Shown: positions 1-10,600 of the stretch, one piece after another
Layout of the letters: the number at the start of each line of letters is the position of its first letter
Numbering within the stretch: position 1 is the first letter of the stretch
Assembly (NCBI GenBank): GCA_032622095.1
Contig: CP136064.1
Coordinates: forward strand, 138,711,954-138,775,953
Origin: Siphonodentalium dalli
Taxonomy: Eukaryota > Mollusca > Scaphopoda > Gadilida > Siphonodentaliidae
DNA: 64,000 nucleotides
Reading direction: 5' to 3'
Translations under genes and position numbers: made by a program
The notes under the pieces: model-generated
Databases searched by the model: none
Seen by the model: the letters and a program-made list of their open reading frames with translations, nothing else
Told to the model about the DNA's origin: nothing

Positions 1-668
1 ACTGGGTTCATATGTTTGCTGATTAGGAAATTTGCGATATCGTCCGCTGATGTGTGAGGTCCAATATGACCAAGAAAGAATTTTCGAGATCTTCTCTTGT
101 GTGGAATAGGAACACCAGTGAAGCCTTGATCGTCGGTGTCTGTCGGTACATCGTCGTCCGTATTATCTTTGGAAACGGGCAGGTGACGGTCCGTCGACGA
201 ACTTGCGGTTCTTTTGTCACATTTATTGATAGAGAGCACACGCGACATATTAGGCGAACTCTTGTCAGGCGAAAGTATCACGGATATACTGTTGACGTTT
301 GACAGAGATACATCAGGTGCTGAGTCGAGCGATCTAGTCGTACATTGCTCATTTAACTTGTCCGGACTTTGAGCAGGTTCTGCGCTCTCGGGTTGGATGT
401 CGCCAGAAACTTCAGAGTTAATGGCATTCGGAGGAACTTTAACATGAGGGAAGCTGATGCTGTTCGCCAAGGAGGCGCGACTATTTGGAGTAGATGTGGA
501 TGGATTGCTGACAGCATGTCCGGGTTTCTCGGCCGTGGTCGGTGAAGCAAACGAATTGGGAGTCCGTATGGGGTTGTCACTGGTCCAATATGCGTGTGAT
601 GTCACAAACAAGCACAATTCCTCATATTTGTTCGTCATACTTGCAGCAAATATCTCGATCATAGCATC
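1..668 (-). pseudogene. ORF1 continuation past an in-frame TAG, with RRM-like domain at window edge
   Basis: The frame of the 669-1679 ORF stays open on the minus strand from 668 to position 1. It encodes a Ser/Pro/Asp-rich linker (~160 residues) and then a basic stretch followed by FFLGHIGPHTSADDIANFL near positions 30-90. That block aligns with FYLGNFPSDVSRHTIERYL in the frame at 35364-35678, an ORF1 C-terminal domain resembling an RNA-recognition fold. The gene is cut by the window start. The ORF2 (endonuclease/RT) expected further downstream on the minus strand lies outside the window. Confidence 0.6.
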
Positions 669-1679
669 CTAGCGCTTTTCAACATTGTCCATGTTTTTCT
701 TAGACGACTGGTTTAGCTCTGCGCAACGTCTGGCCGTCGAGTTAATTTTAGATTTGAAAGCATCAGATTTCACGGAGGAATTCCTGATAGTCTTAATTTT
801 ATTGGATAATTCCGTCGTGAACTTTTCGTGCGAGTCTTTGGTGACACAAGTTTCAACTTCTGATTTGACGAACTTTAGTTGATTCTTGAGATTGTCAATT
901 CCCAAGCACTTATCATCTTTAAGCCGTTCGAATGCGAGATCTAGCTCAATTTGCTTTTCTGAAAGTGTTCTGATGGCAGCTGTGTTAGAAAAACTTGATT
1001 TAAAAGATGACGTCTTCAATTTGTCGATTTCCTGCGTGATTTCCACTTGTTTGTTTTTGACAAACTTTATATCTGCCTCGACCACAGAGATACGTTTCTC
1101 ATGACGTTCTTTGTCGGATAATTGGTTGGATCTCATGAGTGTGAGTTCAGTTAAGACACTGGATAGCTGATCCTGTATACACGGACATTGGTAACCGTTA
1201 TTAGCCGGTTGTGTACTTGTAGTGGATTCGTTGTAGTGAGGTTGTTTCACTACACAGTCACGAATGTCATCGAGTGGACCGCCGTGAAGCAGCTGAATAA
1301 AGTGATAAATGTCTTTGGCAATTTTAGTTTCGATGGGAACGCCGGATCCCCGCTTTCTCTGCTTGAGCTTATATCCCACAAGCTCTCCGATCTGCATGCT
1401 TGCTTGGTGAAACACATTGTCTCGTATATATAACAGTTTAGATGGGTCATTAACACGGAGGAGCAGCATAGAGATGAATTGATCTTTCGTATATGCCGCA
1501 AATAAGTTAAATTTGTACGGACCATCTGTGGTAAACGATTCAAATGGATCATCAGAACGGTTAGCACGGAAAGTTTCTGTGTCGCGCGGTTGACTTTTGT
1601 CGTCAGTTGCAGTATCGGACTGGCATTCCAGTACCCGATAAGCGTCACCGATGGTCTCAGAAATAAAGTCACTGTTCAT
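669..1679 (-). CDS. Non-LTR retrotransposon ORF1 protein, N-terminal and coiled-coil part
   Basis: 336 codons from an ATG at 1679 to TAG at 669-671. Residues ~55-145 form a conserved-looking domain with D-x-V-F, a basic stretch and an AKDIY block near 120-124. The same order occurs in the reading frame at 46634-47584, so I treat both as one ORF1 family. A CPC at about 155-157 is followed by a long charged, heptad-like segment (~160-330), probably a coiled coil for multimerisation as in other LINE ORF1 proteins. The reading frame continues beyond the TAG to the window edge and ends in an RNA-binding-like domain, so the TAG looks like a point mutation or recoding site, not the natural end. Expected role: RNA-binding chaperone in the retrotransposition particle. 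The family placement is inferred; what I see directly is the open frame, the shared block and the coiled-coil pattern. Confidence 0.6.
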   Translation of the reverse strand: MNSDFISETIGDAYRVLECQSDTATDDKSQPRDTETFRANRSDDPFESFTTDGPYKFNLFAAYTKDQFISMLLLRVNDPSKLLYIRDNVFHQASMQIGELVGYKLKQRKRGSGVPIETKIAKDIYHFIQLLHGGPLDDIRDCVVKQPHYNESTTSTQPANNGYQCPCIQDQLSSVLTELTLMRSNQLSDKERHEKRISVVEADIKFVKNKQVEITQEIDKLKTSSFKSSFSNTAAIRTLSEKQIELDLAFERLKDDKCLGIDNLKNQLKFVKSEVETCVTKDSHEKFTTELSNKIKTIRNSSVKSDAFKSKINSTARRCAELNQSSKKNMDNVEKR

Positions 1680-2330
1680 TGTGGAGAGTTACTTAAACTG
1701 GATTGGAATCACGTCAATTTGGAACGTTTTATTCTGGTCGTTTGCGGCGGTGACCAGGTAATTATCAGGTGACGCTGAGATAAACCAAATTTAAATTGAC
1801 ACACGTCTATTAAAGTTGGTCGGTTGTAATAGATCACACTGTTGGTCAAACAATTACAGTTTATGGAGATACAAGCATTGTTCAATTTAGTCGCTCTATT
1901 CATAGACCTCAAGCTCGAAGCCAATTTTTCACCGGGTCGACTCCAAGGCACATGATTGGAAGGTCTGTTTGGAGTTTGTTAGCCATCACAATGGTTGTTT
2001 GTCACACCTTTCGGTAACTATATTGATACCTCCAACTCAATGAGAAACCGATGTGGGGTTCTGGCGAGCATAGTATATCACACCTTTTCGTACAACAATA
2101 CAGCGACTGTCGTTATCTTGATAAGTCGCCGAGAAGTGCTCTAATCAGTCCGGCTTGGATATTGTTTTTCACACCTCTGCAACAACGACATGGTAGCATT
2201 CCTTGGCAAGAGTCGTTGTGGAAATTACAATAGTGAAGACAATACGTTAGCCAAAAAACAAAATGGCGACGTAAACAATGGAGTTTTGAGTCAGATATGC
2301 TTTTGACAACTCACATTTTCAATGTAATTT

Positions 2331-3290
2331 TAACATAAAGTCCAGTGATCCCATCGCGCGGATAGAATCGCCATATGTAGAAGAATTCCTGATATTGTTA
2401 GAGCAATAGATTTAGATATTTGTTTGGCATTTATTCGGAGCAAAGAAGAAGCACGTCTGTCAGACAGGAACGACAACTCCTTAAACCAATTTCAACTTTT
2501 TGGTATGTTATTAATGATATATGAGGATTTATTTGTTAAATCTTCCCTTAGACTCTTGTTATGATTGTTGTAATGATACTAATATTATGCAACACGCCAC
2601 GACCCTGGTTGTTAATTTAAAACAAAATTTCACAGTACAGAGCAAAATACTACATACCATTGGACGCCATGAAAGTCTTAACATATATCATTAATACAAT
2701 TTCCTTACACAGGTCGGAATAATGAACTTTCATTTGTTTTCTACGATCTTTGTATTTAAGAATCTACACAAAATGTGTACGGGATATATGTTGATAGTAT
2801 GCACACAGTTGGGTATAAATGTGTATAAATTTACCCATTTATTGTTTAAAAATTGATAATACTTGTGTATGTATATGAAACTACACATACTGCACACATA
2901 TGTGTAAGATAAAAAAATAATAATGATTCTGTAGCAGGGCTACACATTTTGTATAGAAAACTTCCACATTAGTCATAAGAGTGTAATAAATGGCCGCTCA
3001 ACATTATATACTCGTTCGCTCAAAAACTTAGAAACTCGCTCTAAAGTTGCACATAGATACTACCCATCACACCCAGTCGTCATCTAGTGTTATCTGCAAT
3101 TTTATCGGTTACAATATGTTCACGGTATCGTTATCGGGTTCACAGGTAGACCATACATTCCATGAAAGTTTGGTCGCGATCGGAGAGAATTTATTTTTTA
3201 CGACATTGAACACTCCTCCCCACGCAGCCGTCAATATTATGACAACAGCCATTTTGTAGAAATGAAGATAAGCTGCCCCGTTCCACTACC
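2331..3290. other. AT-rich DNA with no recognised feature
   Basis: I see no convincing coding region, RNA gene or terminal repeats. Short ACACA/TGTGTA runs near 2790-2960 are low complexity. Confidence 0.5.
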
Positions 3291-3690
3291 TCAATACATT
3301 CAAGAGATACTCTACAATTGTCGACAAATGTGAGACAAAGATTTTGATGTGCTCATGCTTCAGTGGATATAAAGATGTATCTATCGACCAAATTTCAGTG
3401 CTGTACTCCTTATATTTACTGAGTTCTGAAAACACAAATTTTTCACATAAAGGCAGATAACTCTACAAGTTAAGTGATGACATGATTCCCAATAGGCCTG
3501 AGTACTAGAGCAGGTATACATATATATACATACACAGTTTCAGCTTTCTAGCTCGTGTACTTACTGATCTTTGCTCGTTATAAAATGTCTAAGAAGAAGG
3601 CAAATAATAATGATAATAATAATAGAGAAAAATAAAAATCACAAAAACAATATACTTCCATGCTAAACCATGGAAGTGTAATACAATACT
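3291..3690 (+). repeat. Interspersed non-autonomous repeat ending in an ACTTCCATG hairpin
   Basis: The unit ends in an A-rich stretch followed by an imperfect hairpin with arms ACTTCCATG (3654-3662) and CATGGAAGT (3669-3677). The same layout, an AAAATAAAAAT tract, ACAATATACTT and a hairpin, recurs at 58190-58356 and at the window end, so this is the 3' end of a repeat family. A Helentron-like rolling-circle origin is possible but not shown. Confidence 0.35.
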
Positions 3691-4855
3691 TTATTTATAC
3701 ATTAAAATTCGACCCCATTAAATTACATCTGAACCATTTTTAGGACTAATTGGTAAGCCGAACTCATATACAAAGGATCAATGCTTTGAAGGGGATATGC
3801 TGTTGGGTAAGGAATGGGGTATTTTGACAAAAGCGTAAAACCCATAGCAATATGTTTTTGTATAAAAATCATATACCCTCTTATCCAAGAATGGAACCAG
3901 CTACCGATCCGACATATGTGTTGTTTTACTGATATTGGTGTACACACAAACACACTGAAATGCCACTATTTATAACTTGTTTGAAAGCCGAAGGTGTTTT
4001 TTTGTGTTATGTCATGTATAAGCAATGATCGATATATGGTGAGCGCATATAGGGAATGGTTTTAATGTGCAATGACCTCCACCCGCCTGCGATGTCACTA
4101 TACTTAATAAACATGATTTCTTTATAAATCTTATATGGATTTTTGTATGCATCACTGTATATAGTGTAAATAAATTATAAGACTAAAACACTTTACTTCA
4201 CTGAACGTGTGGCTGAACCAGGCTAAAATCTATTGCTTATAATTTAATTTGGTGTCCTATTATTTCTTGCAGTTTCGATTTTCAAGGGAAAGCAATACCT
4301 ATTTTGTTAATTTTCAATAACTAACTAAAATTATTTATGTATATACATGTACATGTCTATAGTATAGGTTACATTTAACTTATCAGCGGAACAAAGCACA
4401 ATGTGTTGAATTAAATTTCGTATATTGCTATTGTAACTTTAGTTCGGGAAACCTGAAAACAGTATGTACCGGCTTCATTTCTAGATAGAACTGATGGTTC
4501 GTTTCAAAAATAAAATATGTCGAAATACAGCACCCAAAACAATATATACCATCGTAATTTTTCGGTTCGGCAAAAAATTATAAAAATTACTCTATTTGTG
4601 CAGGGCAACCATTGCAGTCTCGTGCGGATTTGTGTGATGCCAACACGATGACCATGTGCGCCCAAACATTCTCAAAAGAAGTCACAGAAAGTAGAAATAA
4701 AAACGATCTCAGTGCACAATGTCGGTGAGTAATGCAAATCGTAGCGTGTGGAGATTTTGCTGTAAACAAGAGTTTTATTCTCAATCACACATGATTATGT
4801 GGATTATTTTGATATACGCCACATTTATTTCAAGGTGTTTGCACGTGTGACCCCC
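3691..4855. other. AT-rich DNA, nothing recognised
   Basis: The ORFs here are short and lack recognisable motifs. I see no repeats with clear boundaries. Confidence 0.45.
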
Positions 4856-5325
4856 CATACCAAAATTTAGCTACACTAATGTTTCTAGTTAAACTAGATA
4901 TTAGCTAATAATTGTACTAAAATTACACTAAACTGTTAGCTATATACTAGATAATAGCTAAGAATTACACTGAAACTTAGCTAAAACTTTAGTTAATATC
5001 TAGTGTAGCTAGAACTTAGCTAATAATATATGCTAGAACTTAGCTAACATATTAGTTAGTTTTTAGCTTGATAGAAGGTTTGGCCCCAAGGATGTTCCAA
5101 TATGCTAGAAGTTAGCTAATTCAACATAGAGAATATCATTCTGTGCTAGAATTTGGCTAATTTGACACAGACAAAGTTTTTGAAAAATGCACCTAGCTGA
5201 AAAGTAGCTAATCCATCCTAGAATTGAGATACGTATAGTGAACTTACCTAAAAACGAGCTAATTTAACACAAACGAATTACAATAAAATTCCACCTAGCT
5301 AAAAGTTAGCTAATCTGACTTATTC
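4856..5325. repeat. Array of dispersed TTAGCTAA palindromes
   Basis: TAGCTAA/TTAGCTA and close variants occur more than a dozen times in 470 bp, usually preceded by CTAGA or GCTAGAA. Spacing is irregular, so this is not a simple satellite. There is no coding potential. Confidence 0.6.
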
Positions 5326-5365
5326 ACCAATAGCCGGTCTGCATCTGCAAATACGGTCATAACAC

Positions 5366-5690
5366 CGACACTGTACTGACATGGGTGGGGGGGGGGGGTG
5401 AGGTGTTTATATGGGCATTTTGGGCGGTCCTCCCACCCATGACGTCAAATCGGCCGAAATCCTTACCGTTCTCGAAAATGGTCCATACCCCAATTTCACC
5501 TCCTGTGGTGGTAATCCCCGGAGTGATGGGTTGGGTGGGTTGTTTATGTGGGGTGTTTGGGCAGGCCACCACCCATACCATCAAATCGGCCGAAAGAGAC
5601 ATTTTGAGAATAATGAATGGGGAATAAGTTCCAAATGTCATGTTTGTTTTTAAATGTTTGGGAACGCTGCCCACACTTATAGGTAGGTAC
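5366..5690 (+). repeat. G-rich repeat with internal duplication
   Basis: It begins with a G homopolymer near 5387. Two related ~60-bp blocks, each containing CCCACCCAT and CAAATCGGCCGAAA, lie at about 5400-5460 and 5530-5600. The overlapping ORFs in several frames are by-products. Confidence 0.45.
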
Positions 5691-6009
5691 ACTTATGGAA
5701 CTTTGGAAAGGTTTGTCTACACTTACGCCACACTTATCGGACTTTGGTAGTTTGGATATGTTCAGGAATTCTGCTCACAGCTTCACATTCATATAAGTTT
5801 TGTCCAATTCGGCTTAATATTAAATATGAACTGTTTCAATTATGAAATTATTTCGTTTTTCGGTTATTTTTATTCTAATAGTAATAAACTTAATTAATAT
5901 TTTGTGCTAAAATAAAAAGATTTGCATATGCATAATGTGTTTTGGGCATTTTATTAACCCATATACAATTTATTAACTGCAATATATTTTGACATAGAAA
6001 CAATGAAAA

Positions 6010-6570
6010 TTGGTCCGTTATTAGGGGGATTTTCCGGGCACGTATGCCGGTGTGGGTGGGTGTTCGATGGGACCAACAAGTTTTTTTGTTCCGCAACTCA
6101 ATTTTTTTTTCCTGCAAGTCTTTTTGAATATTTTTGCAATGAGTTTGGTCTAAAACACCTTAGAATGTCAATATTAACATAAATGAAAAAATTCATGCTG
6201 ATCAGACAAACAGTATAGCCTGTATCCCATGCTAATGAATTGAATTTTTAAATCCAAGATGGCCACTGCCAGCCATGTTTTTCTGGCCGAATGACCCCAA
6301 AATGATTTGTTCCTACTTACATGTCAATGTTAAAATCCATGACAAATAGTATGCACAGAAATTCATATACAGCTCTTTTAAAGAATGCTCCCCGCAAATC
6401 TATGTTTTAGTGTTAAAATGGAGGCGGGTATCCAAAAATGGTCCGGACAAAACTGCCAAAAACGGAAACAATTTTGGACGCGTGGTGGGTGGGTCGCAAC
6501 AAGGGTCGAAAGGAAAAAATCAGCATACGTGCCTGAACAAAATTCCGACCCCCTGCCATTATCGCATATT
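6010..6570. repeat. GGGTGGGTG-containing interspersed repeat, two pieces
   Basis: Pieces at 6010-6115 (minus sense) and 6418-6560 (plus sense) share GTGGGTGGGT, CATACGTGCC and CCGACCCCC blocks with the termini of the element at 33341-34757. They are probably remnants of the same DNA-transposon family in opposite orientations. Confidence 0.45.
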
Positions 6571-6799
6571 TTGTAATCTGCGTACCACAGCGTCAATGAT
6601 TGTGTTTCCAACCATGCAGAACTGCAGTCAAAACAAAAACAAAAAAATGGCCATTTCGAATATAGAGAATTAGTATAGTAGTTTATGACAGCCCAGATCA
6701 GAAATTAAAGATCGTTTCTAAACCGGTAAATTTTGACGTGCAATACTCTATAATATATAATAATCCAGCTCCGAATGGTAAGCTATATAGGTCGATTTT

Positions 6800-6960
6800 A
6801 GATCATCTCATGAATCTCTATACTCTTACTAACGCCCGTATAGATAATATTCCACCAGTACAAAACATTGGAACTTTTTGAAGTTTTGACAGGGAATCTT
6901 ATAAAGTCGAAAAAATAACTCAGGAAATGTAGGTCTCAGTTCCTTATATAATAATAATGT
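6800..6960 (+). repeat. Fragment of the 56.3-kb TIR repeat
   Basis: CATGAATCTCTA, a TATTCCACCAGTACAAAAC block, and TTTTGACAGGGAA followed by AGTCGAAAAAATAAC match 56290-56400 in the same order. Only one end is recognisable here. Confidence 0.45.
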
Positions 6961-7876
6961 ACTTCATTAATTGCAGGTGAAGGTCTCAACTCGAACTTTC
7001 ACGATTTAAGTAACTTTGTGAGCGATTTTGCTTTGCGTCGCTTATAATTATGGGATTTCCCCAGGGTGATTATTTCAATGTTTATATATTGCGATATCGA
7101 CTCAAAAAAGTCACAGAAAAACATGCAATTTCAAGTGGGACCTTCACGTATAGTGAAGGGTATCTGGATAAGTCGGCCCCGCCCGAAGCCGGCCCCGTGC
7201 GAAGACGGCCCAGAGAAGTCGGCCCCGTTAATTAGATGGGAATCGAATGAAGCCTTATTAAAATCGGCTTAATTTGATTGAGATAGTTGCGAAGTCTGCA
7301 AGTTAATTTGAGAATGTTTATGTAGGTCTTAGTTATGCCCGTACAGAAACGGCACATGTGATTCGGGTAGAAACAGGTTGGAACAGCTTAGAATTATGTT
7401 AGTTTCGTATGTTAATCATCCCTGCTACATTAGCAGCATATTAGATCTAGTGTGCAAAATATTTCTAACCTCATTGCTCACATTAGCATAGCTTATTTAT
7501 ACTGGGTATAGATTTCTCCCAGTCTGACCATGGTGTTTCCAAAAATCTAACTTAGACTAAGTTAGTGCAGGTTAGAGATTAGAGATTTAGTTATCCGGCC
7601 AATGCTTTCTTGACACAAATCCCCCATGTATGGACCATTTAATGACTTTCACATCTGGGTTTTATCCCCAGTTCAGACCAGGAATCCTATGCTAAAGGAT
7701 TTTATGGCCCTAATAAGGTTCCATGGAACCTAGTATTCTGTTCAATTCACTTGGAGTTTACAATTCCCAAGTTAAAGCTGCTTGTTTTCTGTGGGACTGG
7801 TAGGATAAGTTGTTCTTGTTTGGTGAATTAAAACCTCGTTTGCTTTTTTCATGACAGGGTATGTTACTGCATGGAT
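6961..7876. other. No gene; short GTCGGCCCCG repeats and a TTAGTC palindrome
   Basis: At 7165-7230 four near-copies of GTCGGCCCCG/GCCGGCCCCG form a GC-rich island. Near 7545-7570 AACTTAGACTAAGTTAG is a short palindrome. I see nothing else. Confidence 0.4.
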
Positions 7877-7880
7877 TTAA

Positions 7881-7970
7881 CCCTTTGAGTGCCAGGGGCC
7901 GATCTCATCGGCCCTAAACCTACAAAATAAGTCTGTTAATAAATATAAGAATAAATTATTAAAATTTAAA

Positions 7971-8003
<33 letters not shown>

Positions 8004-8124
8004 TGTTAGGCCAATGCATTCTCTTTTATATGCGAGGCGACCTATGGTCGACTCGCATATATAAGAGAATGCATTGGCACAGGGTATATGGGTTGATACA
8101 AAAATCGACCTGGCACTCAAATGG
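7881..8124. mobile_element. piggyBac-like MITE with TTAA target sites and hairpin core
   Basis: TTAA flanks both ends (7877-7880 and 8125-8128). The terminal inverted repeats are CCCTTTGAGTGCCAGG at the left and its complement with one mismatch at the right. A TTAA target and CCCTTT termini are piggyBac hallmarks. Inside are a poly(A) run (~7978-8003) and a nearly perfect 26-bp-arm hairpin (8011-8036 with 8052-8077) around CGACC-TAT-GGTCG. It has no transposase, so it is non-autonomous. A decayed end of the same family lies at 56739-56780. Confidence 0.7.
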
Positions 8125-8129
8125 TTAAA

Positions 8130-9155
8130 CATATCGACAGTTAAGAATTTAAGACACGAGAAAATCGTGACTTTTGTCAATTTCCTTTCCAAAATTGAAC
8201 CTTAAACATTTCACAATGATAGTATTATGGTTTTTACATTGAAATTAAGGGTTAATTTATAATTATTCAGTTATTCATTCATGTATAATATATAGAATCT
8301 TTTGTCAGTTTTCATATCTCATTCGCACATCATGGCAAGTTTTAAGGGCATGTGGTCTCTTGTGTGCCCTTACTGCGGGTTCTAGTATCTAATTTATCAA
8401 CCAGGTAGACTACATGTATATTAAAGTTGATTTAAATTTTATTTTCAAATATTATCAATGATATTTCTAGAATAAATAATGATGGACCATCACATCAAAT
8501 AAACTAAATTCTGCTATTGTTTATTGATTCTAGTTAGTAATTAGACAGAACAAATGTGAGAATCTATTTACAAAATGAATGAATTGTAGGAAATAGACAA
8601 TTTATGGCAGTTTTCATTGTTTCATCAAAGTGATTTTTACAGTTATTTGGAATACCATGAAGAGTAGTTAACATGAACATTGCAGTGTATGTGATGTATA
8701 TTTTATGTATTTATATAGTTTTTAAAAGCAAAACCCGTATGATATATTGTTTGTGTTTTGTTTTGGTTCTTTTTTACAAATTGTTACCCAGCTGGACGTA
8801 TGTATAATTACTTTTTAAAGTTAATTTGATAACCTGCCTTCACATGTGGCATTTTTATTCCTGATATGGAATTTACTAACATAGAACTAACGTGCTAATT
8901 TGCTAACATAACGCATATGTGCAATTATATAGCTCTTAAGAGAAATTTGGTTGGGAATTTTCCAACGTATAGCTTCTATGCATATCCGCTAACCTGACCA
9001 CATGTGCAATATGTTAGTTTTTAAGCTCCGCCCATCTCACTTTTGACAGTTAAATTATAACATTAGTTCTACATTAGTTCTACGTTGGCAATCAGATTAT
9101 AAATCCGCTTAGATCTAATGTGGTCTTAGTTTAGCAGTTTTTGGTAAGGGTATAT
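8130..9155. other. AT-rich DNA with weak GCTAAC/GCTAAT repeats
   Basis: I find no gene. Between 8880 and 9010 several GCTAAC/GCTAAT words resemble the 4.9-kb palindrome array but are sparser. Confidence 0.35.
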
Positions 9156-9177
9156 CAACACAATGAACTTCACGTAT

Positions 9178-9428
9178 TGGCAGTCACTGACGCTGAAATT
9201 GTCACTGAACATCACCCCTTTCGTTCCATGCAGGGTATCCAGCTTTTTTTTATTTTCAGTTGGGTACGCTGATTTTAGAAAATATACATTTTCATTTTAT
9301 GAAAGCTGTGTACCCAAATGTAAATGTTTTATAAAAGTACCGTACCCAACTTAAAATTAAAAAAAGCTACCCAGCTGAACCAAATTAAGGGTGTGACATG
9401 CATTGATCATTTCAGCGTCGCTGACAGT
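9178..9428. mobile_element. Imperfect fold-back element (~250 bp)
   Basis: The left arm (~9178-9272) reads ACGCTGAAAT, CATGCAGGGT, CCAGCTTTTTTTTATTTT, GTTGGGTACG. The right arm (~9345-9428) reads the same blocks in reverse complement, with indels. The arms are about 85 bp and diverged. I could not fix a target-site duplication. Confidence 0.5.
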
Positions 9429-9429
9429 G

Positions 9430-9780
9430 CTTCAGTCATAAAAAAAAACAATAATAGTTGCCTAAAATGCAAAAAGTTTTGGGTACCATATGGTACCAAA
9501 ATTGGTCCCGACCCTTGTCGCTGTGGGAGTACCGAAATAGGGACAAAATTTAGAACCAATTTAAAGTGGTCCTATTTTTGGTACAATAGTTGAACCAAAT
9601 TAGAAAAGGGTCCTCTTTTTGGTACAATCATGGATCCAAATTAGAAATCAACATTGAAACTAATGAAACTGTCCCATTCGTTTTGGGACCATATCATAAC
9701 CAAACTAGAAACCAAAATGCACGGGAAGCAAACCGAAATGGCCTGTTCCCTGCACGAGGAGTAAAATGTGTCTGAATGTC
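9430..9780. repeat. Short GGTACCAAA/GGGACC repeats
   Basis: GGTACCAAAATTGG, TTGGTACAAT and ACCAAATTAGAAA words recur at roughly 50-60 bp across 9480-9700. The two short ORFs here follow the repeat and have no protein motif. Confidence 0.35.
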
Positions 9781-9825
9781 TAAAATAATGGGCCGTAATT
9801 CTTAATTTGTGATTATAATATGAAA

Positions 9826-10600
9826 AAAACTAATTTGCGATAAATCGCAAACTTCTATACAATAAATATATATGTATGCGATTGAGTGCAAAGGTTTTCG
9901 ATTTATAACAAATGTTTGCAATTAATCAAATCAATTTGCTTTAACCGTATAAACATAAATCAGACAGGTCTGGGTGAACTCCAATCGCTCTATAATAGCA
10001 CGGTCAGGCTAAAATAGGCCGACTGATGGGTCATTCACAGCCAGAATGCATGTGTGATGAGGGGAGCAAATCTTTGTGATAAATCACAAAACGACTTTGT
10101 GAAAAATCACAAACACCTTTGCAATACCTCACAGAACTTTGCGATAACTCGAAAACCTTTGCAATAAATTTCAAGCATCTTTACGATAACTCTCAAACTA
10201 CTTGGTGATTATACTTTACGATTTATCGTAAACATGTTTGCGATTTATCACAAAGGTTTGTGATTTATTGCAGATAAATTGTTATGTGTTCATGTTGGCA
10301 CTAATGGTCTTGAACTGTATAAACATAATAAATCAGACATCTATAATAGCATGGTCGGGCTAAAATAGACTGATCGGTCTTTCACAGCCAACATACAAGG
10401 GAAGCAAACCAATAATTAAACAAAAATTAATTCTGATCTCTTTTGGAGATTTTTTACTGAGAATATTCAAAATTAAAACAACTTTGCGATAAATCGCAAA
10501 ACAACTTTGCAAAAAATCACAAACACCTTTACGATAACTCCCAAACCTTTGCGATAAATCTGAAACATCTTTACGATAACTCTCAATTAACTACCTGGTG
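9826..10600. repeat. Array of GCGATAAATCGC palindromic units
   Basis: Blocks at 9826-10285 and 10478-10595 consist of 20-25 bp units built on CTTTGCGATAAATCGCAAA and decayed forms such as TTTGTGATAAATCACAAA. Many units are self-complementary. A shorter stretch lies at 12008-12105. A longer module (GGTCAGGCTAAAATAG then CTTTCACAGCCAGCATG) accompanies the blocks at ~10000, ~10360 and ~12215. Confidence 0.6.

Larger units (their letters stand above)
1..2330 (-). mobile_element. 5' part of an ORF1-bearing non-LTR retrotransposon
   Basis: ORF1 occupies 1-1679. The stretch 1680-2330 upstream is probably the 5' UTR. It has no long ORF and carries several TCACACCTTT-type short repeats (about 2003, 2078 and 2168). 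The upstream limit is a guess: the composition becomes AT-rich after about 2330 and I found no boundary signal. Confidence 0.4.

Noticed and set aside
1250-1672. 140-aa minus ORF overlapping ORF1
   Set aside because: Shadow of the real ORF1 frame; the other frame has the conserved domain and the continuation.
5357-5692. Three overlapping ORFs at 5.36-5.69 kb
   Set aside because: All three follow a G-rich duplicated repeat; no protein family pattern.
7949-8192. 77-aa minus ORF through the MITE
   Set aside because: Reads through poly(A/T) and the hairpin of the MITE.
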